Source: Sorangium cellulosum So0157-2 (lineage in GTDB: Bacteria; Myxococcota_A; Polyangia; Polyangiales; Polyangiaceae). Taken from it: a stretch of 64,000 bases of DNA. The DNA is taken from assembly GCF_000418325.1 (NCBI RefSeq), contig NC_021658.1, positions 2,666,001 to 2,730,000 of the forward strand, read 5' to 3'. A program made the position numbers and the translations under genes. The stretch's first letter is position 1, and each line of letters opens with the position of its first letter. The notes under the pieces were generated by a model. That model was given only the letters and a program-made list of their open reading frames with translations. It ran no database searches and was not told the origin of the DNA. Shown in pieces: positions 61,257 to 64,000 of this stretch.

Positions 61257-61443
61257 CGTCGCCGACGAGAGGTCCTTCGCGCCCTGAGCGCCGGCGCCGC
61301 CGCCCGCCGTCCAACACCGGCCTGCGCTCCGGCGCGCTCCGATCTCCTCCTGACGACTCCCCCTGGAGGGCGGCGCCTCCAGGCTGAGGGGGTGCGCCCT
61401 CAGCGCGCCGGCGCGGGCGCGGACCGCCCCGGCCGCGGAGCAG

Positions 61444-61725
61444 GTGCTGCTCGAGCTGTACGACGCCGTGGTCGGCAGGCACTGGGACGCCGTCCGCGCG
61501 CTGTTGACCGCCGACTTCGTCGACCACAACCCCGACGCGCGCGCCGCGCTCGGGACGAACGGCTGCGAGGCCTTCATCGCCTATTTCCGCGACGGCGAGA
61601 CGCCGCTTCACGGCGCGCAGGTCGAGATCCAGCGCATGGTCGCCGACGCCGAGTACGCCGTGCAGCCGGTCACCCACCGGCGCACGACACGTCACGCCGT
61701 GCGCGGCGCCCGGGCGCGTAGGTAA
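61444..61725 (+). CDS. SnoaL/NTF2-like protein, probably truncated
   Basis: The frame from GTG 61444 reads VLLELYDAVVGRHWDAVRAL, LTADFVDHNPDARAALGTNG and CEAFIAYFRDGETPLHGAQV, a SnoaL-like (NTF2 superfamily) alpha+beta cone. After about 75 residues it ends in an Arg-rich tail (THRRTTRHAVRGARARR), where the family has three more beta strands. The true end was probably lost by frameshift or deletion. SnoaL-like proteins bind or isomerise small hydrophobic molecules. No ribosome site is visible. Confidence 0.45.
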   Translation: MLLELYDAVVGRHWDAVRALLTADFVDHNPDARAALGTNGCEAFIAYFRDGETPLHGAQVEIQRMVADAEYAVQPVTHRRTTRHAVRGARARR

Positions 61726-61833
61726 AAAGAAGCGCGATCGCGGGCACGGGGAGGTGTGGAGCGGCGAACGGATGTGGTACCTCGGAGGGCGGCGCGCAGA
61801 GGGTTTCCGGAGCACTTCAACAAAGGAGGACCA

Positions 61834-62688
61834 ATGAGCACCGCCACTCCTGACGCAGCGCTCCGCCCTTCCCTGGGCAAGCGCCTTCTCGCAAACACCT
61901 TCGTCCGCATCCTGCTCGCGGTGCTTGCCTCCATCGGCAGCATGGCGCTGCTGCTGATGCTGTCCGAGATCGTGCCCAAGCCCATGCGCGTGGTGTGGCC
62001 TACGCTGCTGGCCGCGGCCGCATGCATGGCAGGCTACCGCTTCTACGTGCGCAGGGTGGAGAAGCGCGAGCCGCTCGAAGCTGCCGGGCCACGCATCCTG
62101 CCGGAGCTGGGCATAGGCTTCGGCGTTGGCGCGGCGCTGGCGGTCGGTGTGGCCGGCGTGTTGCTGCTGTGTGGCGCCCTGCAGGTGCAGGGCCTGGGCG
62201 ACTGGCGCGCCATCTTCAAGCCGCTGCCGGAGCAGATCATGGTGGCGACCTTCGAGGAGCTCGTGTTCCGCGCCATCCTGTTCCGCATCGTCGAGCAGCG
62301 GTGGGGGTTCCGCATCGCCGCGACATCGAACGTACTGCTGTTTGCGCTTGCCCACCTGCCGAACCAGAACGTGAGCGTCCTCGCGGTTCTGGCCACGGCG
62401 TCGGCCGGCGCCGGCCTGCTCGGCGTCTACCTGCTCACCCGCCGCGTATGGATCGCCATGGGCATGCACTTCGCCTGGAACTACCTGTTCGATGCGCTGA
62501 TGTCGGTGCCCGTCTCCGGTCATGCGGCGCGCGGCTGGATTCAGGTGACGCCGGCCGGTCCGGCGTGGCTGAGCGGCGGTGCCTACGGCGTCGAGGGTTC
62601 GGTCGTCACGCTGATCGCGTGGACCGCTGCCGCCATCGCGCTCTTCCGTAGGGCGGGCCGGCGCTCGGCCAACGTGCTCCCGCACTGA
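61834..62688 (+). CDS. CPBP family intramembrane metalloprotease
   Basis: The 284-residue membrane protein has about seven or eight hydrophobic segments and the CPBP/Abi signature: Glu141-Glu142 and Arg146 in FEELVFRAILFR, histidine in FALAHLPNQN, and GMHFAWNYLFD. Relatives are Rce1-like intramembrane proteases or bacteriocin self-immunity proteins. The ATG at 61834 has an ideal ribosome site (AAAGGAGG). No bacteriocin gene is seen nearby. The substrate is unknown. Confidence 0.9.
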   Translation: MSTATPDAALRPSLGKRLLANTFVRILLAVLASIGSMALLLMLSEIVPKPMRVVWPTLLAAAACMAGYRFYVRRVEKREPLEAAGPRILPELGIGFGVGAALAVGVAGVLLLCGALQVQGLGDWRAIFKPLPEQIMVATFEELVFRAILFRIVEQRWGFRIAATSNVLLFALAHLPNQNVSVLAVLATASAGAGLLGVYLLTRRVWIAMGMHFAWNYLFDALMSVPVSGHAARGWIQVTPAGPAWLSGGAYGVEGSVVTLIAWTAAAIALFRRAGRRSANVLPH

Positions 62689-62721
62689 TTCCGAAGGATG
62701 ATCGCGGCGCGCCGGGGAAGA

Positions 62722-64000
62722 TCAGAACGTCGAGAAATACGCCCACGGCTGGTTTCCGGCGCTGGTCTGCATGCAATAGCCGCCGTTTCGCTCGGCCGGC
62801 AAGGTGACGTTGGCGCCGTTGCAGGTCACGAGCACGCCGTTGATGCGGAACGTCCGCCCCGCGGCGAAGTTGCCGCAGTTGAGCCCTTGCAGGTCCACGG
62901 TGGTCTCGTGGCAGGTGGCCGCGGTGCCGAGGTTGCCCGAGTGGTAGCTCTGCGTCGAGAACACGACGGGGCTCGAGCAGAGGCCGTCGCAAGGAGCGCT
63001 GCCGCCGGAAGCGCCGCACTCGTTCGGCGTGCCGCCGCCGCCGCAGGTCTCGGGAGCCGTGCAGCTCCCGCACGAGCTCACGCTCCGCGGCGCGCCGCAG
63101 TTGTCGACGTCGCTCAAGCTGCCGCAGCCGGCGCCGAGGCGCGCGCAGAACTGGGCGTCGCTCTCCGGGGTGCAGGTGCCGAGGTAGAGCGCCGAGACGC
63201 CGGGGAACTCGGTCTGCGCCTTGGCGAGCTCGAGCTCGAGCTGCGGCGTCCAGCGGAAGGCGAGCCGGGCCTCGTCCTCGAGATCCACCCCCGCGGCGCC
63301 CGCGCAGAAGTGGATGAACTCGCCGAGGTTGAGCGGGCGATTGCCGTACGTGCTGTTGATCGTGGGCAGGTGCTCGGCGAGGAGCTGGAAGAACCTGGAC
63401 AGGAACCGGCTGCCCTTGTGGTCCGCGTCCGTGTTGCCGAAATCGCCAGTATAGAGCGGATAGTACCAGTCGCGGAACCAATAAACGCCGAATCCATCGG
63501 TGTGGGACACGTTGTCCGCGTAGATCTCCGGCGCGAGGTTCGGGGAGATCGTGGTCAGGTGCAGGAACACGTCGTAGCCGAAGATCTCGGCCCACTTGCT
63601 GTCACCCCAGGCATTGAAGGCGGGCGAGCCCGCGATGCCGTTGTTGTTGCTCTCGACGATGTGCCCCATCTCGTGGATCAGCGACTGCACGACCCAGCCG
63701 TAGTCCGGCGCCGACCAATCGCTGCTCACGGTGAAGATGATGTTTCGATAGGAGGCGGCGCTGTCCGAGGCGTACACGACTCCACCGACGTTGTAGGCCA
63801 GGGTGCCGGGAACCTCACCCGGAGCGTTGTCCTGGTTTCCGATCATGTGAAGGATCGGGTCGACCATGCTGCCGTAGGTGTCCTTCGCGTAGCCCCAGGC
63901 TTCGCTGACGATCGGGGCCACCCAGGTGGCGCCGGACGGGTTCGGGACGTACTGGTCGAAGTACGCGGCGAGGTTCGCGTCCGAGTAGGCCAAGGTGACC
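62722..64000 (-). CDS. Secreted HExxH metalloprotease-like protein, partial
   Basis: The frame stays open to the window edge, so the N-terminus, including any signal peptide, is missing. Counting from the first ATG in view (63993), zinc motif His107-Glu-Met-Gly-His111 (SLIHEMGHIVES) lies in a gluzincin-like domain with EFIHFCAGAAG further on. A Cys-rich spacer (CGAPRSVSSCGSCTAPETCG), a pattern I associate with myxobacterial secreted proteins, joins a C-terminal beta-rich domain (STQSYHSGNLGTAATCHETT to WAYFSTF) that may bind carbohydrate. It probably acts outside the cell on protein or glycoprotein. It is convergent with the CPBP gene. Confidence 0.8.
   Translation of the reverse strand, partial: VTLAYSDANLAAYFDQYVPNPSGATWVAPIVSEAWGYAKDTYGSMVDPILHMIGNQDNAPGEVPGTLAYNVGGVVYASDSAASYRNIIFTVSSDWSAPDYGWVVQSLIHEMGHIVESNNNGIAGSPAFNAWGDSKWAEIFGYDVFLHLTTISPNLAPEIYADNVSHTDGFGVYWFRDWYYPLYTGDFGNTDADHKGSRFLSRFFQLLAEHLPTINSTYGNRPLNLGEFIHFCAGAAGVDLEDEARLAFRWTPQLELELAKAQTEFPGVSALYLGTCTPESDAQFCARLGAGCGSLSDVDNCGAPRSVSSCGSCTAPETCGGGGTPNECGASGGSAPCDGLCSSPVVFSTQSYHSGNLGTAATCHETTVDLQGLNCGNFAAGRTFRINGVLVTCNGANVTLPAERNGGYCMQTSAGNQPWAYFSTF

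Noticed and set aside
1..64000. tRNA, rRNA or insertion sequences
   Set aside because: No recognisable T-arm GGTTCRA context in a tRNA fold, no rRNA core sequence, and no transposase motif was found by reading both strands.

Overview
The window is GC-rich, codon-biased DNA that looks like a large-genome myxobacterium of the Sorangium/Polyangium type (Polyangiales). This is inferred from an MglA-type gliding GTPase, an FHA-sigma54 activator, a Ser/Thr protein kinase, secreted enzymes with Gly/Ser/Ala-rich linkers, a LysM/FecR protein, an ECF sigma/anti-sigma pair and an NRPS. I see no rRNA, tRNA, CRISPR array, insertion sequence or phage.

Layout. 1-10.6 kb: MATE exporter, a disordered small protein, a zinc-ribbon protein, an FHA-sigma54 activator next to an Smr nuclease-like protein, a 33-copy octanucleotide tract with an inverted copy, a GAF histidine kinase, a LigD-like NHEJ protein whose ligase domain has lost its nucleophilic lysine, and a DHA2-type exporter. 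10.7-20.4 kb: a pectin (rhamnogalacturonan-I) degradation locus with a GH43 endo-arabinanase, a rhamnogalacturonan acetylesterase and a CBM2-PL11 rhamnogalacturonan lyase. These enclose a translationally coupled sigma/anti-sigma/barrel unit. The three pectin genes share a 33-bp upstream element, so they may form one small regulon.

20.5-32.7 kb: two tiny ORFs, mglA, an unknown 412-aa protein, a lone cytochrome P450, a secreted 146-aa protein, a 1.8-kb gene-poor stretch with an 8 x 20-bp array, a Tat-exported beta-lactamase-fold hydrolase, and an OmpA-adenylate cyclase pair. 32.7-41.1 kb: a LysM/FecR gene with two apparent frameshifts coupled to a kinase with a degenerate receiver domain. A noncoding stretch with paired palindromes follows. 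Next come two tandem lectin-esterase genes made by duplication of about 0.75 kb (offset exactly 1777 bp), the first broken by a one-base frameshift.

41-50 kb: an AraC regulator divergent from an SDR across a 22-bp repeat array, a GT2 glycosyltransferase, the methionine-salvage operon mtnB-mtnD-mtnC, an unknown secreted protein, an HxlR regulator divergent from a glutathione transferase, and two gene remnants. 50-59 kb: the most unusual locus, in which twin 16-bp perfect palindromes precede a PhyH/EctD-like dioxygenase and a 2567-aa megasynthase of order acyl-CoA dehydrogenase-A-T-C-A-T-TE. Read by eye, its first A-domain pocket is acidic and points to a basic amino acid. 59-64 kb: a SanA/YdcF-like membrane protein, a PAF-acetylhydrolase-like enzyme with a doubtful N-terminus, a truncated SnoaL-like ORF, a CPBP membrane protease, and a secreted HExxH metalloprotease cut by the window edge.
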